Assembly: GCA_964525045.1 (NCBI GenBank) | Contig: CAZGFD010000004.1 | Span: 62,001-126,000, forward strand | DNA length: 64,000 nucleotides | Reading direction: 5' to 3' | Origin: G020348185 sp964525045 | GTDB lineage: Bacteria; Nitrospirota; Nitrospiria; Nitrospirales; UBA8639 | In this document: in pieces, positions 8,816-18,014 of the stretch | Position numbering within the stretch: the stretch's first letter is position 1 | How the letters are laid out: each line of letters opens with the position of its first letter | The notes under the pieces: generated by a model | Database searches by the model: none | Told to the model about the DNA's origin: nothing | What the model saw: only the letters and a program-made list of their open reading frames with translations | Program-made: the position numbers and the translations under genes

Positions 8816-10603
8816 GTGCCTAGAACACATCGTTGCGGAGAATTAGGCCGAGTCCACATCGATCAAACCGTCAATCTGACTGGGTGGGTTCATGGTCGAC
8901 GGGATCACGGTGGAATTATTTTCATTGACTTACGAGATCGGCAAGGGATCACCCAAATTGTTTTTGATTCTGAGGAAGACGGTTCTTGTCACCAACAAGC
9001 CGACCAACTTCGCCATGAGTACGTGATTGAAATTACCGGACGTGTGACCCTCAGACCGGAGGGATCGGAAAACACACACCTCGCCACAGGCGAAATAGAA
9101 GTCCGGGCGACCACGCTGCGGATTCTCAACGAATCCAAACCGTTGCCCTTTTCTATCGAAGACGATGTCCAGACTTCTGAATCGCTGCGGCTCAAATACC
9201 GCTACCTGGATTTTCGCCGACCGCGGATGAATAAACTCTTAGAACTCAGGCATCAAATATCTTTTCAGGTTCGCACATTTCTCCATCACCGCGATTTCTT
9301 TGAAATTGAAACTCCGATACTCACAAAAAGCACCCCGGAAGGGGCAAGAGATTACCTTGTGCCGAGCCGTGTCAACCCTGGTGATTTTTTTGCCCTTCCA
9401 CAGTCCCCACAGTTATTTAAACAGATTCTTATGGTAGGAGGGACCGACCGGTATTTCCAGATGGCCCGCTGTTTTCGGGATGAGGATTTGAGGTTAGATC
9501 GGCAACCGGAATTCACCCAAATTGACTTGGAAATGTCGTTTATAGACCGTGAGGAAGTATTAAACCTGACCGAACAGATGATCCGTGAGGTTTTTCAAGC
9601 AACCAAGGGAATCGATCTTCCTGACCCCTTCCCTCGATATACCTATCACGAGATCGTCAATCGATACGGAACCGACAAGCCAGACCTTCGATTTGATTTG
9701 CCCCTGGAAGATTTATCGACTTTTGCCAGGTCCTCTGACTTCAAAGTGTTTCGCCATGCCATGGAGTCGGACGGGTTGGTGAAAGGCCTTGTGGTCAAGG
9801 GGGGGGCGGAATTTGCCAGAAACCGTATTGACAATCTTGTGGAAGAAGCAAAAAGTTATGGAGCGAAGGGATTAGCCTGGGTCAAAATTGTCGATGATTG
9901 GAAATTAGATTCAGTCATTGCCAAATTCCTGAACCCCCTTGAACTTCAACAAGCCTTACCTCAAGCCCAACCGGGAGACTTACTCCTATGTGTCGCCGAC
10001 AAGCCAGCGGTCGTTCATACCGTTCTCGGCCGCCTTCGCCTGCACTTAGGGACTGAACTCAATCTCATCAACGTTGACCGCTGGGAACCGTTGTGGGTTC
10101 TCGATTTTCCGATGTTTGAATATGACCACGAAAGCAAACGCTATGTCGCGTTACACCATCCTTTCACCTCGCCAGCCCCCCAAGACATCTCCTTCCTCAA
10201 TTCGGAGCCCTTGAAGGTACAGGCGCAGGCTTATGATCTGGTGTTAAATGGTTTTGAGCTAGGCGGAGGAAGCATTCGTATTCATTCTGCTGCACTGCAA
10301 CAACAAGTTTTTGACTTACTGGGAATCCAAAAGGAGGAAGCCAGTAAGAAATTTGGGTTTTTACTTGAAGCGCTGGAATTGGGAGCCCCACCCCATGGCG
10401 GAATTGCCTTGGGCTTAGATCGTCTCATTATGCTCATTGGGAAAACCGAATCCATTCGTGATGTGATCCCCTTTCCCAAAACCCAAAAGGCGCAATGTCT
10501 CATGACTGAAGCCCCCTCCAATGTGACTCGCGATCAGCTCAAAGAACTCCATATCCGGTCCACCGTGATTCCACCGGCGGAAAAGGCTGATGGCGAGGTC
10601 TGA
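8816..10603 (+). CDS. aspS: Aspartyl-tRNA synthetase, non-discriminating signature
   Basis: 595 residues. Class II synthetase charging tRNA-Asp. An N-terminal OB-fold anticodon-binding domain (about 1-110) is followed by the catalytic core: motif 2 around 'FRDEDLRLDRQPEFTQ', the bacterial GAD insertion in the middle, and motif 3 'GIALGLDRLIMLIG' near the C-terminus. The start is GTG 8816, with GGAGG (8807-8811) four bases upstream. In the anticodon domain the motif reads HGRRDHGG, with His rather than the Leu of E. coli-type enzymes. In studied bacterial AspRS this His marks non-discriminating enzymes that also charge tRNA-Asn, which then needs GatCAB; this is inference from the motif. Confidence 0.97.
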   Translation: MPRTHRCGELGRVHIDQTVNLTGWVHGRRDHGGIIFIDLRDRQGITQIVFDSEEDGSCHQQADQLRHEYVIEITGRVTLRPEGSENTHLATGEIEVRATTLRILNESKPLPFSIEDDVQTSESLRLKYRYLDFRRPRMNKLLELRHQISFQVRTFLHHRDFFEIETPILTKSTPEGARDYLVPSRVNPGDFFALPQSPQLFKQILMVGGTDRYFQMARCFRDEDLRLDRQPEFTQIDLEMSFIDREEVLNLTEQMIREVFQATKGIDLPDPFPRYTYHEIVNRYGTDKPDLRFDLPLEDLSTFARSSDFKVFRHAMESDGLVKGLVVKGGAEFARNRIDNLVEEAKSYGAKGLAWVKIVDDWKLDSVIAKFLNPLELQQALPQAQPGDLLLCVADKPAVVHTVLGRLRLHLGTELNLINVDRWEPLWVLDFPMFEYDHESKRYVALHHPFTSPAPQDISFLNSEPLKVQAQAYDLVLNGFELGGGSIRIHSAALQQQVFDLLGIQKEEASKKFGFLLEALELGAPPHGGIALGLDRLIMLIGKTESIRDVIPFPKTQKAQCLMTEAPSNVTRDQLKELHIRSTVIPPAEKADGEV

Positions 10604-10647
10604 CCCTTCCAATTATTTCACCTTCTTCGGATCCCTGCCAAATCACA

Positions 10648-10729
10648 GTTTCGGGTTTCGAGTTCCGAGTTTATAGCAAAGTTTTTTACACATCTTTTGC
10701 CCGAAACGAGAAACGCGAAACCTGAAACG
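10648..10729. repeat. GTTTCGG-type heptamer array, inverted
   Basis: GTTTCGGGTTTCGAGTTCCG on the left is answered on the right by CCCGAAACGAGAAACGCGAA and CCTGAAAC, so the array can fold into a long imperfect hairpin. It lies between the convergent 3' ends of aspS and the sulfite-oxidase-like gene, where it could act as a bidirectional terminator. One of eight related arrays in the window. Confidence 0.75.
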
Positions 10730-10741
10730 TTCTTATTCTTC

Positions 10742-11773
10742 TCAGACTTGATTCACATTGACGACAATGGCATGAAGGCCAGTCGCTCCGGAGGGTTGGG
10801 GACGGGTAATGTCTGCGGTTTGAATTTGGTGGGTGGTATCAATGGCACGAACGGCCAGCATATGCTTACCGGATTGCGGAGGCGTCCAATCGAAATTCCA
10901 TACGACCCAGGAATAAGGCGACAGGGGACGTTCAATATCCGCATCGAGCCACGTTTTCTCCTGATCAAAACTTAATTGGACCTTTTGAATGCTATGGGGT
11001 CCGCCAAATGCGATCCCACGGATTCGTTGTTTTGGACCCTGCAAATCCTGGTAATGACCGGGGCTATCAATACGAGAGAAAATTTTTATCGTTCCATCGT
11101 CGGTCCACCCTTTGCGTTGCCAATAGCCGCGATAATCCCCGGGATAGACCTCAATCTCAGTGATCCATTTGACATTTTTTATTCCATACAGGCCCGGTAC
11201 GACCAAACGAAGCGGATATCCATGTTCCTTGGGTAGTTTTTCCCCATTCATTAAATAGGCCAACATCACATCATCTTGCATGGCACGTTGAAATGGAATG
11301 CTATCATCGTACCCATCTGCCGCCCGGAATATCACATCCCGTGCTGTTTCTTCATCAGCCCCGACTTCTTTCAACAGCTCCTTGAGGGAAATTCCCCGCC
11401 ACATAGCATTTCCCAAACTACTACCGCCCGGTAGCGTATCAATACACATCAGGGTAACCGCTTGATCAAATGACTTCCTATTCAAAATGTCGCGCCATCC
11501 TAGGGATACGGGATGTTTAACCTCACCGTGGACTGACATTTGCCACTGTTCTATATCTAAGTCACGGGAAAAGTTGTAGGGAGAATCCATAAAATTTACG
11601 ACATAGAATTTGTCATTAGGAGTAAAATACACGGTTTCCCGGGGGGGGACTGCAAACATACTCCCGATGTCGCACCCGGGCATTAGCCCACTCAGGGCGG
11701 TTAACCCGCCTATTTGAAACAAGGCACGACGGGTGAGCGGAAGAAATTCAGATTTGGGGTCGCGAGGCATCAT
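10742..11773 (-). CDS. Sulfite-oxidase-family molybdopterin oxidoreductase, Tat-exported
   Basis: 343 residues. The N-terminus has a twin-arginine motif (TRRALFQIGG, Arg15-Arg16) and a hydrophobic stretch ending LSGLMPGC, so export by the Tat pathway, possibly with lipid attachment at Cys34, is likely. The oxidoreductase molybdopterin-binding domain (about 60-225) contains the probable Mo-ligand cysteine in TLMCIDTLPGGSS and the 'EHGYPLRLVVPGLYG' segment typical of sulfite oxidases. A Mo-co dimerisation domain (about 240-343) follows. That two-domain layout points to a sulfite dehydrogenase/oxidase (SorA/SoxC-like) rather than YedY. No cytochrome partner gene is adjacent. Substrate not proven. 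Convergent with aspS; divergent from the epimerase gene. Confidence 0.85.
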   Translation of the reverse strand: MMPRDPKSEFLPLTRRALFQIGGLTALSGLMPGCDIGSMFAVPPRETVYFTPNDKFYVVNFMDSPYNFSRDLDIEQWQMSVHGEVKHPVSLGWRDILNRKSFDQAVTLMCIDTLPGGSSLGNAMWRGISLKELLKEVGADEETARDVIFRAADGYDDSIPFQRAMQDDVMLAYLMNGEKLPKEHGYPLRLVVPGLYGIKNVKWITEIEVYPGDYRGYWQRKGWTDDGTIKIFSRIDSPGHYQDLQGPKQRIRGIAFGGPHSIQKVQLSFDQEKTWLDADIERPLSPYSWVVWNFDWTPPQSGKHMLAVRAIDTTHQIQTADITRPQPSGATGLHAIVVNVNQV

Positions 11774-11883
11774 TTAACCACTTATTATCTCGCACTGTTT
11801 GGGATACCGCAAGATTCGCATAGACTTTAAACAGAAAATCTCCAATCTCAAATATACCATAACATGTTTAACAGTCTCTGCAC

Positions 11884-11912
11884 TTGAAAGTTAACATACA
11901 AAACGGTTTAAT
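11884..11912 (+). promoter_or_regulatory. Sigma-70-type promoter of the epimerase gene
   Basis: TTGAAA (11884-11889), a 17-base spacer, then TTTAAT (11907-11912). The predicted start near 11919 gives a leader of about 30 bases before ATG 11951. Confidence 0.55.
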
Positions 11913-11950
11913 ACGGAACTTTTCGACATTTCATCATAAAGGACTCATCT

Positions 11951-12949
11951 ATGCGAATATTGATTACCGGAGGTGCGGGGTTTCTGGGTAGCCACTTATG
12001 CGAAACCCTCGTTGGTCAGGGGCATGACATCCTGTGCATGGACAATTTGATTACAGGGCGGACCGAGAATATTGCTTCTCTGATGGGTCATGATCGCTTT
12101 ATGTTTACAAAATATGATGTCTGCAATTATCTGCATGTTGATGGAGCATTGGACGCCGTCATGCATTTTGCGTCGCCCGCCAGCCCACAGGACTATCTGG
12201 AATTGCCGATTGCCACACTGAAGGTCGGTGCCTTAGGTACACACAAGGCCCTGGGACTAGCATTGGCCAAGGGGGCACGATTTCTTCTTGCCAGTACCTC
12301 AGAAGTGTACGGTGATCCTTTGGTCAATCCGCAACCGGAATCCTATTGGGGAAATGTGAACCCGATCAGCCCCAGAGGCGTATACGATGAGGCAAAACGC
12401 TTTGGCGAGGCCATCACCATGGCGTACCATCGATATCATGGACTCGATACACGCATAGTCAGAATATTTAATACCTATGGACCAAAAATGAGAACGCAGG
12501 ACGGGAGGGTCATCTCAAATTTTATCGTCCAGGCCTTAAGGAACCAGCCTTTAACCGTCTATGGTGATGGCTCACAAACTCGCAGCTTTTGTTATGTTGA
12601 CGACCTCGTACGGGGAATCGTGGCCTTACTCATGGCTCAGGATGAAAACGCTTCAACCTTGAAGGATCAGGCCCCCAATCACCAGGATCAGCGATCATCC
12701 GACTTAAATATTCACACCCCCTTCAATATCGGAAACCCCCGGGAAGTCACTGTTCTCGATATCGCCAATTTGGTGTTAGCTCACCTTGGAACCGCCAATC
12801 CTATCAAGTATTGTCCCTTACCTGTCGATGACCCTAAAGTCCGACACCCAAATATCCAAAGGGCGAAGTCCTGGCTCAAATGGGAACCACAAATCACCCT
12901 AGAGGAGGGCCTCACCAAAACGATCAGGTATTTTCAGGGAATTCTGTAA
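11951..12949 (+). CDS. UDP-glucuronate decarboxylase-like NAD-dependent epimerase/dehydratase
   Basis: 332 residues. Extended short-chain dehydrogenase with the Rossmann motif GGAGFLGSH at the N-terminus and the catalytic YDEAK in 'ISPRGVYDEAKR'. The stretch 'SYWGNVNPISPRG' and 'TYGPKMRTQDGRVISNFIVQ' match UDP-xylose synthases (UXS), which turn UDP-glucuronate into UDP-xylose; a dTDP-glucose dehydratase is a less likely alternative. Product use would be in surface polysaccharide or LPS. No glycosyltransferases are adjacent. An insertion of about 20 polar residues (about 233-253, rich in Asp/Gln/His) precedes the conserved FNIGNPREVTV segment. It stands alone, with a promoter just upstream and the proteasome operon converging from the other side. 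Confidence 0.88.
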   Translation: MRILITGGAGFLGSHLCETLVGQGHDILCMDNLITGRTENIASLMGHDRFMFTKYDVCNYLHVDGALDAVMHFASPASPQDYLELPIATLKVGALGTHKALGLALAKGARFLLASTSEVYGDPLVNPQPESYWGNVNPISPRGVYDEAKRFGEAITMAYHRYHGLDTRIVRIFNTYGPKMRTQDGRVISNFIVQALRNQPLTVYGDGSQTRSFCYVDDLVRGIVALLMAQDENASTLKDQAPNHQDQRSSDLNIHTPFNIGNPREVTVLDIANLVLAHLGTANPIKYCPLPVDDPKVRHPNIQRAKSWLKWEPQITLEEGLTKTIRYFQGIL

Positions 12950-13040
12950 ATCCTTTTTCTCTCCACTTGTCAATTCCATTCTCGCTCCAGGCACATTCTT
13001 TCGATGTCGACCGCTTAGACTGTTTCGCCCCTTCAATTTG

Positions 13041-14522
13041 TCACTGCCGAATATGTTCACGAACGGCATGAACATAAGTACGAAAGGGATCCGGCATGAG
13101 AAACGCAGACCCCCCGCGGATTTGGAAAACGGACCAGTTGATCACATAGGGAGGATAACGACCAGACTGGCTTTCAAGATCCTCCATGCCGGGTAACGCC
13201 TGGTCAGCAAGATACCGAATGACCTCCCCACGACCAAAGGCCCGGGTATTCCGTGGGGGTTGGTGCCGGGCCAGTTCAATCGCCACATCTGTCGTCACCC
13301 TGGGGGCTCGCCCCTCTTCCATAAGTCCAAAGTATAAACCCTTTTGGGCATCCACATTGTGATATTCCAAATCAAGGCTTTTGAGCCACGGATCCTCCCA
13401 TGTGAGATTTTCCGTTTCTCGAAACGTTTCTAACAACCAGAGTTTCGACGCCCAATCGATCCGGCCGACGAGAGTGGTATAGTCTTTTCGCAAGTCACAC
13501 AACACGGATTCCCACTGCTCCAGAACCCAATCGGTTTCGTCATCCTGGCCACGACAATATTTTTGTGCGGCCTCTAAAAATTTTTCTTGAATATCGATGG
13601 CTGACCACGTTTTACCAGTCGCCAGGGTCACCTTCCATTGTCGTTCCGGATCACGGGAGATCTGTCGCAACGTAAAAACCGGATCATCCAAATCCAATCC
13701 TTTAGGGGCATGGCCCTCCTCGATCAGCTGCAGCACCAAACCGGTCGTTCCCATTTTGAGGGCTGTCGCCACTTCGGAAAGATTCGTATCTCCCATCAAC
13801 AAATGAATTCGTCGAAATTGGGTCGGGTCGGCCAGGGGTTCATCCCGGGTATTCACAATGGCGCGATTGTGCTGCACCCATTCAAAAAAATCATTGACGA
13901 TGTAATCGGCACGTTGAGAAATTTGAAAAGGAACGGCAGGACGTCCGGCCGAGCCACGGCTTGGCCCCTGAGTTTTTCCCGTGATGTGTTCCACCGCAAT
14001 CCAGTCATCAAATACTTCTGCCACGCCTATTCTTCCCGCTCCCGTATAGACCTGACGCGTCACCAAAAATGGAATCAGTTGCCCCAGCCCTCTGTAACTA
14101 AAAGGAAAGTCTCGGCTGACGAGATAATTTTCATGGCACCCGAAGGTCGCATCGGTTTCATGATCCACATTGTTCTTGATGAGCGACACCTGCGAAGCTA
14201 ATCCAAGTTCTTCTAACGCATTCAGCACCAGTAAATCCCCAGCCCGATCGAATGCCACCAGATCCGTCAAGGAATGACATTCCGGTGACGCAAATTCCAG
14301 ATGCCCCATATCCACATACATTCGTCCGGCATTGAGGAGAAATCCCCCATTGCCGGGGGGCTCATCATATCCCCGGTGATGTAAATCCAGGAGTCCGCAT
14401 CGCTTGGTACGAAACAAATGATCAATGATCTGATGGGCCACCCAAGAAGGCGAATGTTCCGGGTGGTCTTGATTGATGAGAAGACCGTATTCGGTTTCGA
14501 TCCCAAATATTCGATTGATCAT
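13041..14522 (-). CDS. pafA: Pup/UBact ligase PafA
   Basis: 493 residues from ATG 14522. Carboxylate-amine ligase that activates the C-terminal Glu of the Pup/UBact modifier with ATP and attaches it to substrate lysines. The ATP/Mg-binding Glu lies in GIETEYG (about 7-13). The catalytic Asp region reads MYVDMGHLEFASPEC, where actinobacterial PafA has HPEY. 'GCHENYLVSR', 'FLVTRQ' and 'NTRDEPLAD' are conserved. The short N-terminus without the Dop loop and the C-terminal MPDPFRTYVHAV (compare DPFR in PafA) separate it from Dop. A longer frame to 14657 exists but overlaps prcA by about 100 bases and lacks family homology, so I start at MINRIFGIETEYG. Last gene of the operon. Confidence 0.93.
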   Translation of the reverse strand: MINRIFGIETEYGLLINQDHPEHSPSWVAHQIIDHLFRTKRCGLLDLHHRGYDEPPGNGGFLLNAGRMYVDMGHLEFASPECHSLTDLVAFDRAGDLLVLNALEELGLASQVSLIKNNVDHETDATFGCHENYLVSRDFPFSYRGLGQLIPFLVTRQVYTGAGRIGVAEVFDDWIAVEHITGKTQGPSRGSAGRPAVPFQISQRADYIVNDFFEWVQHNRAIVNTRDEPLADPTQFRRIHLLMGDTNLSEVATALKMGTTGLVLQLIEEGHAPKGLDLDDPVFTLRQISRDPERQWKVTLATGKTWSAIDIQEKFLEAAQKYCRGQDDETDWVLEQWESVLCDLRKDYTTLVGRIDWASKLWLLETFRETENLTWEDPWLKSLDLEYHNVDAQKGLYFGLMEEGRAPRVTTDVAIELARHQPPRNTRAFGRGEVIRYLADQALPGMEDLESQSGRYPPYVINWSVFQIRGGSAFLMPDPFRTYVHAVREHIRQ

Positions 14523-14553
14523 GAGAACACGAGTTCCGGGGAATTCAATGAGG

Positions 14554-15378
14554 TCAACCGGCCGGCTGGAGAAGGGATGGAAGAAGCTGAGTGGTCCGAT
14601 CAGGGGGCAGATTTCGATATTTCGATGAACCGGGAAGGGTACGGTCCAGCAACGCACATTCTATCGATTTTTCTGATAAGGCCAGTCGAATATGGTCAAG
14701 CAAGACCCTTTCATCGGGTTCCTGCGACTCTGTAGCTCCGGGGGCTGGTTGATCTTCCCCATCCTGATGGTCTTTGGATGCAGCAGTTTGTTGCAAAATC
14801 GAGCCAAGGGCCCAGGTTTTGACCGCGAGCCCTAAGGCCGACTGTAACGAATCAATGGACCCGATATTCTGACTGTTAAGAAACGCCAGCATCTTCTGTC
14901 GTATGGAAGAGGTGGCGGCAATGACCGAATATCCGCAATTTTCCTCAAACGATCCATCATAATCAATCGTGAGGAATTGGTCTCGGTCCGGTTGAGGGCC
15001 TACCTCTGCGAGGAGAATTTTGGCAATAAACGGCGCCTTGAAAATCTCCTCAAAGGCTTGTTTAATCATCGGAGCCAGACTGTATTTCATGAGCCGGTTC
15101 CCGGTCACGTCTGAAGGGGACCGGTTGAACCCCTCGACATGGGCCATGTCAAGCAAATGAAATCGTAACTTTTCCAAGTCGGCCGGATGACCCATTCCAC
15201 CCAAGGCAATCCGATCATAGATCTCATACAGTTTGGGCGTCCCACGGCTAAACGTGACCAGCAGGACTCCTTCAAGATATGACAAGGCAACGATCGGCGC
15301 ACCCTGGATAAATTGGTCGTTAAGATATTGACGTCGATTCCCGACTGCCTCAACCCACCGGTAGGGCTCTTCATACAT
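14554..15378 (-). CDS. prcA: Proteasome alpha subunit
   Basis: 274 residues. Forms the outer, gating heptameric rings of the 20S core particle. 'APIVALSYLEGVLLVT' is the first strand pair of the proteasome fold. 'KLYEIYDRIALGGMGHPADLEKLR' and 'DVTGNRLMK' match PrcA, and no catalytic Thr follows a propeptide. After the core fold there is a Gln/Asp/Glu/Pro-rich insert (about 200-225), then a short strand region and a basic tail. It overlaps prcB by 8 bases, so the two are translationally coupled, as expected for subunits made in equal amounts. pafA starts 31 bases downstream. Confidence 0.93.
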   Translation of the reverse strand: MYEEPYRWVEAVGNRRQYLNDQFIQGAPIVALSYLEGVLLVTFSRGTPKLYEIYDRIALGGMGHPADLEKLRFHLLDMAHVEGFNRSPSDVTGNRLMKYSLAPMIKQAFEEIFKAPFIAKILLAEVGPQPDRDQFLTIDYDGSFEENCGYSVIAATSSIRQKMLAFLNSQNIGSIDSLQSALGLAVKTWALGSILQQTAASKDHQDGEDQPAPGATESQEPDERVLLDHIRLALSEKSIECALLDRTLPGSSKYRNLPPDRTTQLLPSLLQPAG

Positions 15379-16162
15379 GAGAGGTGACCTTTGACTCGAA
15401 CAGAGTTTTTAGGCGGTCCACGGGAACGCCATCTACGCCCTTTTCCGTAATCCGTTTAATCACAGGATAAAGGTTAGCCTGATGATTCACTCCCCCGGTA
15501 GCGGAATCAAACTCGGCAGCACTCATCAGTAAACGAAGAACCAGGATCACGGCGTCTTCCTCGCTCAACTGATACAGCGGTTGGGTTCCCCACCGATGCA
15601 AATAATGTAAAATTCCACGTATCGTCGGTGATCCCGAACCTGACACGGCATAGTCTACGCCTTCAAACTCTGCTCCGAGAATGTCATAAAAGAAGATTTT
15701 TCCAACGGCGTGTTGTTCATCGAATCCCGCAAAAATTGGGGCCACAGGTCCTGTTCCAGCTAATGCGGCAGGAGCATTCTCTTTGAGGAGCTTTGAGAGA
15801 GCCCGTAATTTTCCCTCAAAACTCAAATCTTGGAGTTGACTACGCCGATAGTATTTAAAGGAATGTTCCAATATTCGAGCCATTTCGAATGCCGTGGCCG
15901 GAACTCCCGCGATCGCCATGACACAAAAGCGATCAAGTTCCAACACCTTATCGGTTCGGTCATACATGACCGTCGTCCCGGCCGTCGCCCTTCGATCTCC
16001 GCCGACCATCACCCCGTCTTGATACTTTAATGCCAACACTGTTGTGGCTTTGACCAGAGGCTCTTGACCAACAGGCTGATTCCCCTTGGCCTCCAAGCGA
16101 GCGGCATCAAGAGAATACCCATGTTCTAACAACAGCTGTACGAAATCTCCTTGTCTCCCCAT
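15371..16162 (-). CDS. prcB: Proteasome beta subunit, catalytic
   Basis: 263 residues. Forms the inner proteolytic rings. A propeptide of about 39 residues ends at Ala39, and the conserved TTVLALKYQDGVMVGGDRRA follows, so Thr40 is the expected N-terminal nucleophile after self-processing. 'AGVPATAFEMARILEHSFKYY' and 'AVSGSGSPTIRGIL' are typical PrcB helices and loops, and 'FDSATGG' near 217 matches the PrcB signature. Length is usual for the family. The stop lies inside prcA (8-base overlap); the modifier gene ends 5 bases upstream of its start. Confidence 0.95.
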   Translation of the reverse strand: MGRQGDFVQLLLEHGYSLDAARLEAKGNQPVGQEPLVKATTVLALKYQDGVMVGGDRRATAGTTVMYDRTDKVLELDRFCVMAIAGVPATAFEMARILEHSFKYYRRSQLQDLSFEGKLRALSKLLKENAPAALAGTGPVAPIFAGFDEQHAVGKIFFYDILGAEFEGVDYAVSGSGSPTIRGILHYLHRWGTQPLYQLSEEDAVILVLRLLMSAAEFDSATGGVNHQANLYPVIKRITEKGVDGVPVDRLKTLFESKVTSHV

Positions 16163-16167
16163 CCTGA

Positions 16168-16413
16168 TTATTCTCCCGTCCGCTGTCGATACCGTTCGGC
16201 TTGTTTTGGATCCACCCTTCGCATGCGTTCCAAAAGGTTCTTCTTCTCCGGAGAATCAAGGTCGGGACGTCGAGGTCCCCCTCCCTCCCCTTCCGGATCT
16301 GGTTGCTTGGGGATGGGATCAAAGGGCCGCTCTCGCCTTTCGAGCTGGGAAATGTAATGCGGCCCGCTCTGGCTGATTCCCTCTATGGTTCTCGAATACC
16401 CTCTTCTACTCAT
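16168..16413 (-). CDS. UBact / Pup-like protein modifier
   Basis: 81 residues, highly charged, low in hydrophobics, predicted mostly disordered. It ends QAERYRQRTGE: a C-terminal Gly-Glu, ready for ligation by PafA without prior deamidation, unlike mycobacterial Pup, which ends in Gln. The middle is Pro/Gly/Asp-rich; the C-terminal third ('SPEKKNLLERMRRVDPKQAE') should form the helix that binds the ARC coiled coil. UBact was described from Nitrospirota and other Gram-negative lineages as the Pup counterpart. The start ATG 16413 has GGAG upstream. It lies between dop (23 bases) and prcB (5 bases), the position pup has in Mycobacterium. Confidence 0.93.
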   Translation of the reverse strand: MSRRGYSRTIEGISQSGPHYISQLERRERPFDPIPKQPDPEGEGGGPRRPDLDSPEKKNLLERMRRVDPKQAERYRQRTGE

Positions 16414-16436
16414 TTCTCCATCTCCTTTTATAGGGA

Positions 16437-17936
16437 TTATGCCGTAAACAAATCGGATGGGGTGCGGGCTTCTTCAACCTTTTTTCGGAGCCGGTTAATC
16501 TCAACCGGGGAAAAGGTATCGTTGAAATCCAGCTGACCAGAACCCGGCAACCCCTTGAACTGGATGCTTTCCCACTGGACCGACTGAATCATGGGCCCAA
16601 AACGCCTGATGCATAAACCACGAAGACCACCTCGGGTATCCGCCGGTCCTTCGTCCATCGCCCTAAGAATATCATTGTCGGTCACCAGTCTTTTTACCCG
16701 CTTCTCTTTTTCCAACCCCAGGAACAGTCCCCGATCCGGATTTACATTATGATATTCCAAGTCTAAGCTCGCAAGCCAGGGATCAGTCCATTGAAGCTTT
16801 TCTTCTTCCAAAAATGTTTCGAGAAGCCACAATTTCGTTACCCAGTCCAAATGTCCAATGAGGGCCAACCGATCCTTCTCTAACAACTCAAGCGACGTTT
16901 GCCACTCATGAAGAATCCAATCGGTTTCTTCATCGGATCCTTTCAAGGTGTATTGAGCGGCATCCAGGTAGGCCATTTGAAGTTCCACCCCGGAAATGGT
17001 TTTCCCGTTTTTTCTTTTGACGACCGTTTTCAGGTCAGGATCGAGAGACAAGTCATGAATCGCACTGACGGCATGATCCAATTCAATGTTGGGGGCTTGG
17101 TGACGTTCAATGAGATCCAACACAACTCTGGTGGTACCGACCTTTAACGCTGTGGCATATTCGCACATATTGGCATCGCCAAGAATGAGATGAAGCCGTC
17201 GGTATTTATTCCGGTCGGCGTGAGGTTCATCTCGGGTGTTGAGAATAGGCCGGTCATGCATCGTGTCGACTCCCAGGTCAGTCTCCATAAAATCCGCACG
17301 CTGGGAGAGTTGAAACTTCCCTGGGGTGAATAGGTGTTCCTGAGATTCAGTTCCAATCTTGCCGCACCCAGCCAGCACCTGGCGACTGACAAGAAAGGGC
17401 AGAAGCCCACAAACCAATTCGGAAAATGGAATTGACCTAAGAACAAGGTAATTATCGTGACAGCCGTAACTATGGCCATGATAATCCGTATTGTTTTTAT
17501 AGAGTTGGACCGCCTCGGTTTTCAGAATCCGGTTTCGGGCGTCCGCCGCCCGCTGGACAATACGCTCCCCGGCCCGATCATGGGCAATAAGGTCGCGAAG
17601 GGTTCGACATTCTGGAGTGGAATATTCTGGATGCGTATGGTCATTATAGAATCGCGCCCCATTCGCCAGCACCAGATCACTTTTCATTTCATGAAATGAC
17701 AACGCCCGATTGGCATCCTGACGGGAAAACAGCTCTTCTTCTTTGTCCTGTTGAAGACGGGATACCCGATAGCCCCGCTGGTCTTCATGAGGATCTTCTC
17801 CTCCATAATCCCACTGCGCTTCGAATTTTCCATCGAGGTGCGCCCTTACCAATTCCATGGATTCGACAACCGGATCTCCATCAATCGTATCTTCCCGGGT
17901 AATGCCATACTCTGTTTCAAGGCCGAACAATCTCAT
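16437..17936 (-). CDS. dop: Depupylase / deamidase Dop
   Basis: 499 residues. Cleaves the isopeptide bond between Pup/UBact and substrates. It shares the PafA fold but shows Dop features: LETEYG at the start; an extra N-terminal insertion (about 45-78, acidic and polar: the Dop loop); NGARFYNDHTHPEYSTPEC with the conserved Asp; 'LYKNNTDYHGHSYGCHDNYL'; and the C-terminal 'VKRLVT...DTRGGLRGLCIRRFG', which parallels mycobacterial Dop and not PafA. Because the modifier already ends in Glu, deamidation should be unnecessary, so removal or recycling is the expected job. It lies between the ATPase gene (78 bases) and the modifier gene (23 bases). Confidence 0.93.
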   Translation of the reverse strand: MRLFGLETEYGITREDTIDGDPVVESMELVRAHLDGKFEAQWDYGGEDPHEDQRGYRVSRLQQDKEEELFSRQDANRALSFHEMKSDLVLANGARFYNDHTHPEYSTPECRTLRDLIAHDRAGERIVQRAADARNRILKTEAVQLYKNNTDYHGHSYGCHDNYLVLRSIPFSELVCGLLPFLVSRQVLAGCGKIGTESQEHLFTPGKFQLSQRADFMETDLGVDTMHDRPILNTRDEPHADRNKYRRLHLILGDANMCEYATALKVGTTRVVLDLIERHQAPNIELDHAVSAIHDLSLDPDLKTVVKRKNGKTISGVELQMAYLDAAQYTLKGSDEETDWILHEWQTSLELLEKDRLALIGHLDWVTKLWLLETFLEEEKLQWTDPWLASLDLEYHNVNPDRGLFLGLEKEKRVKRLVTDNDILRAMDEGPADTRGGLRGLCIRRFGPMIQSVQWESIQFKGLPGSGQLDFNDTFSPVEINRLRKKVEEARTPSDLFTA

Positions 17937-18014
17937 GTCACCCTCAAAGTGAATCTCAAATTTACAATCTCAGATCTCAAAGTATCATTCAGGCTCTACC
18001 ACTCGTTATCGGGG

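Noticed and set aside
14520..14657. Longer N-terminus for PafA
   Set aside because: It would overlap prcA by over 100 bases and adds residues with no family similarity; MINRIFGIETEYG is the canonical start.
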